NCBI GenBank assembly: GCA_050246945.1
Contig: JBFWVC010000001.1
Span: 1 to 64,000, forward strand
Direction of reading: 5' to 3'
From: JAEUMD01 sp050246945
GTDB lineage: Bacteria > Pseudomonadota > Alphaproteobacteria > Rhizobiales > Hyphomicrobiaceae
DNA: 64,000 bases
The position numbers and the translations under genes were made by a program. Below, one piece after another: positions 62,901-64,000 of this stretch (position 1 is its first letter; each line of letters begins with the position of its first letter). The notes under the pieces were generated by a model. It was not told the origin of the DNA and ran no database searches. It saw only the letters and a program-made list of their open reading frames with translations.

Positions 62901-63471
62901 TTGTATAAGTGGCGGCTGAATCCTGAAGCGCGAACCTGAGCGCGCCAAATGTGCCTGTTGAATTGAACGAAACGACCCCATCCTGAATGGTCAGTTTGTC
63001 TGTCGGTGAGGCCGTCCCGATGCCAAGGCGATTGTTGGCATCGTCCCAGACGAGGTTGGCATCATCCGCCGCAAATGTTCCCGCGCTACTACGAAACTGA
63101 ACGGCCCCCTCCGTGCTACCCGCAGCAGCGCCCGTGGTCTCTGCGGACTGCAGTCCGACCCAATTCGTCCCGTCGCAAAGTTTCAGGACGTCGTTAGTGT
63201 CATCATAGACCAGCATCCCTTCTTTGACGGTGGATGCGAATAAGGTCGAGGGCGCTGCCTGCGTGCCACCCTGCGATGCAATGAAGCTCACGACCATGTC
63301 GTTCGCACTCGCAAGCGGTGCGGCAGGGCAATCGGCGGAGGCGGGCGTTGCAAGGCATGTTGAGAGAAGAAGCCCCGTCAGCACGGTGATGCACAGGGTC
63401 CGGACGCCCGAGGTGTCTTTGTGGGATTGGCCCCCGAGCGCCCGGACACTATGCACCGTCCCGGACTTCAT
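59902..63471 (-). CDS. 1189-aa secreted fibre-like protein with GIGT-P and glycine-rich repeats
   Basis: A signal peptide (LCITVLTGLLLSTCLATPA, ending near residue 46) is followed by repeats of the type NRLGIGTASPTDKLTI, NVGIGTTNPAAKLQI and NVGIGTTAPRTTLEV, as in phage and bacterial fibre proteins that trimerise. At about 835-1030 two Ig-like domains repeat (FVFTDLTGQTFSALISSN and FAFTDLTGQGLAATISSN), and a Gly/Ser-rich tail closes the protein. It may be a surface adhesin or a tail-fibre-derived protein. It overlaps the spermidine-synthase-like gene. Confidence 0.75.
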   Translation of the reverse strand: MKSGTVHSVRALGGQSHKDTSGVRTLCITVLTGLLLSTCLATPASADCPAAPLASANDMVVSFIASQGGTQAAPSTLFASTVKEGMLVYDDTNDVLKLCDGTNWVGLQSAETTGAAAGSTEGAVQFRSSAGTFAADDANLVWDDANNRLGIGTASPTDKLTIQDGVVSFNSTGTFGALRFALQDSAATYTNTANEKILLLGATGVGGGDTSFGYKLSWRNSDGSPRITALLFHKDGGVSIGGGSVPASALLDLSSATRGFLPPRMTTAQVTAIASPADGLMVYDTVTATMKLRANGAWVDLMGGAGSETDPQVGLLTATKWCAANAGGTAIDCTADAPATGAAGTGAEVQFRNSTTGAFAANSDFVWDNPNKRLGIGTASPATSLDISSSIPIIRLDHSGTYGAFRFYGSGTGMAAIAEGAGDLVIETGGVGSINEKVRIKSSGNVGIGTTNPAAKLQITTLGAASDLLRFETDRPWRFRSTGTGADSDLQLMSEVDNKNFSIVASDGATRAMEIRATVTGANNRVSLVPDGGNVGIGTTAPRTTLEVNGRTMIEAPSNFWAATNFYGIGGTDRLGQLDTHGAYEVTLTSNGYRTSSGTWESYGANSLSGAAMVALNPAGYIDLRADASKASGSGTGITTRLRITSSGRVGIGTTAPNARLQLGNLVDADPTNMNMIRLWEDTGNSKQFGIGISAGQQNYRADRHVFFTPSSAPIERMRVDLNGNVGIGTTSPQTRLDVNGSLRIGNDAASCTASKEGAIKYVSGASPPYKYCDGTSWTDFSQVGGGGGDTAPTSFVFTDLTGQTFSALISSNTITLAGLDNPPELAVYTTISGQGSPQFRVNGGTWVTSGYVNDGDTVQLRLTSSGSSLTTHSAVLTVGTVSDTWSVTTTSQDNTPNAFAFTDLTGQGLAATISSNTLTISGIGPAPVSVSVSGAGSPQISINGGGWGTTGSISNGQTLRVRQTSANTSSTARSATITVGTVSDNWSVTTATVTAGSQTFSSAGTFTFTVPHHQTLTVKVWGGGGGGAGCSTYSTVAGGNGGSSNWAGSVVANGGARASGSSGGAGGTASGGTTNQTGATGGTSSSNGAAGGSGASGGSGGSSRGSNGNGNNGSAPGGGGGGARFVARGACGGDGGGGGGYATRTYSAGTYSQGSSVTVAVGASGARGNGGTYKGGTGGVGRVTVSWN

Positions 63472-63860
63472 TCAGCCCCCGGTGTGGGTTTGGTGATGAT
63501 CCATCCCTTCGCAAGCCATGCCTTACCGTCGAACGGGATTTCACCGGTCATCAATTGAGAGAGTTTGGAGTCGAGCGCGGCGACGGCCTCAACCAGACAG
63601 GTCAAAGCCGCGCGATCCTTCGCGGGATCATCGCTTTCAAGGGAATGTCGGGCTTGCTGAAGAGCAAGTGCCACATCGTGCGGACAATCGCTTGTCTGCT
63701 CAGCCGAAGCGTGCGCGCGCGAAAGCGCGAGGTGTGCTGCAACGATAACGGTCAATAGCACCAGTCGTGTAAGGGCTGTGCGCAGGTCAAGTTTCGGGGC
63801 AGTGTCGATGGTGGACGCGAGTACGCTCAAGCGCCCTCGCTTCCATCTTCCGCCCACCAC
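63468..63860 (-). CDS. Hypothetical small secreted or membrane-anchored protein
   Basis: The 130-residue frame has a hydrophobic segment LTRLVLLTVIVAAHLALSRA (about 26-45) followed by a soluble helical part (CPHDVALALQQARHSLESDD) and a C-terminus AWLAKGWIITKPTPG. No family is recognised. Its end overlaps the fibre-like gene start by 4 bases and its start overlaps the next gene by 34 bases, so all four minus-strand genes may be one operon. Confidence 0.5.
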   Translation of the reverse strand: MVGGRWKRGRLSVLASTIDTAPKLDLRTALTRLVLLTVIVAAHLALSRAHASAEQTSDCPHDVALALQQARHSLESDDPAKDRAALTCLVEAVAALDSKLSQLMTGEIPFDGKAWLAKGWIITKPTPGAE

Positions 63861-64000
63861 CGATTGACCTCGTGATCAGGATTTGTCGCGAGAGGCTCGT
63901 TGACGCGCAGCTCGATCACGGCGCCGGTCGGTATCGCATCGAGTTTCAGGCGGAAGCCTTTGCCGTCCTTGTGTGCCCAGGCAGCGCCGCACGGCATCCA
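63827..64000 (-). CDS. Small conserved protein, C-terminal part (5' end outside window)
   Basis: The frame is open from the window edge and stops at TGA (63827-63829). It reads AAWAHKDGKGFRLKLDAIPT and IELRVNEPLATNPDHEVNRW, closely resembling the 79-residue protein at 30821. If the ATG two codons in is the start, it is a complete 56-residue protein. Function unknown. Confidence 0.5.
   Translation of the reverse strand, partial: WMPCGAAWAHKDGKGFRLKLDAIPTGAVIELRVNEPLATNPDHEVNRWWAEDGSEGA

Overview
The window looks like part of an alphaproteobacterial genome, most likely Hyphomicrobiales (inference). It has high-GC coding, a DUF1127 protein, an alphaproteobacterial-type porin, an RPA/Rep_3-type initiator with a ParA partner, AlpA and ArdC. 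No rRNA and no intact tRNA is visible.

Region 1 (1-14.2 kb) is chromosomal accessory DNA in decay. Intact genes encode a DUF1127 protein, a PNPOx-like oxidase, an AhpD-like protein with a divergent LysR regulator, an NAD(P)-binding protein, a VIT-type transporter, an MBL hydrolase, a cupin, an orphan prim-pol and an amidase. Between them lie a DUF3141 pseudogene, a ParB/methyltransferase fragment, a CIA30 gene with an in-frame stop, and IS21, IS3 and IS630 remnants. The region ends in two diverged tandem copies of a tRNA-3'-end flank, the second carrying a tRNA-Ala 3' fragment.

Region 2 (14.4-30.6 kb) starts with a tyrosine integrase beside that tRNA fragment, so an integrated element probably begins here. 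Its cargo is a redox/PepSY module (two b-type cytochromes, three PepSY proteins, an OmpR-type regulator and a sensor kinase), an AlpA-like regulator, an internally deleted SLC13 transporter, and a sulfate uptake cluster (SBP, serine hydrolase, porin, CysT, CysW, CysA, LysR).

Region 3 (30.8-35.0 kb) is a replication and partition module: an initiator flanked by iteron-like repeats, with eight copies downstream and inverted copies upstream, then about 1.3 kb of noncoding repeat-rich DNA, ParA, a small DNA-binding partner and a small unknown protein.

Region 4 (35.0-52.0 kb) is the most interesting part. A ubiquitin-like conjugation operon (multi-ubiquitin, E2-like, JAB peptidase, E1-like) diverges from an XRE regulator, ImmA/IrrE peptidase and unknown-protein operon. 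Five copies of an 18-bp palindrome-like site lie in the shared promoter and beyond the regulator operon. Immediately next is a five-gene overlapping operon resembling DISARM: N6-adenine methylase, an 875-aa protein, a DrmA-like helicase, a DUF1998 DrmB and a PLD DrmC. The methylase type and the 875-aa protein do not fit either standard DISARM class cleanly.

Region 5 (52-64 kb) is mobile-element accessory DNA: a small DNA-binding-like protein, a membrane protein, a secreted protein, a serine recombinase beside a short inverted-repeat element, ArdC, a protein with two tryptophan-type repeats, a membrane-fused spermidine-synthase-like protein, and a 1189-aa secreted fibre-like protein. The right end of the integrated element was not found, so it may extend past the window.
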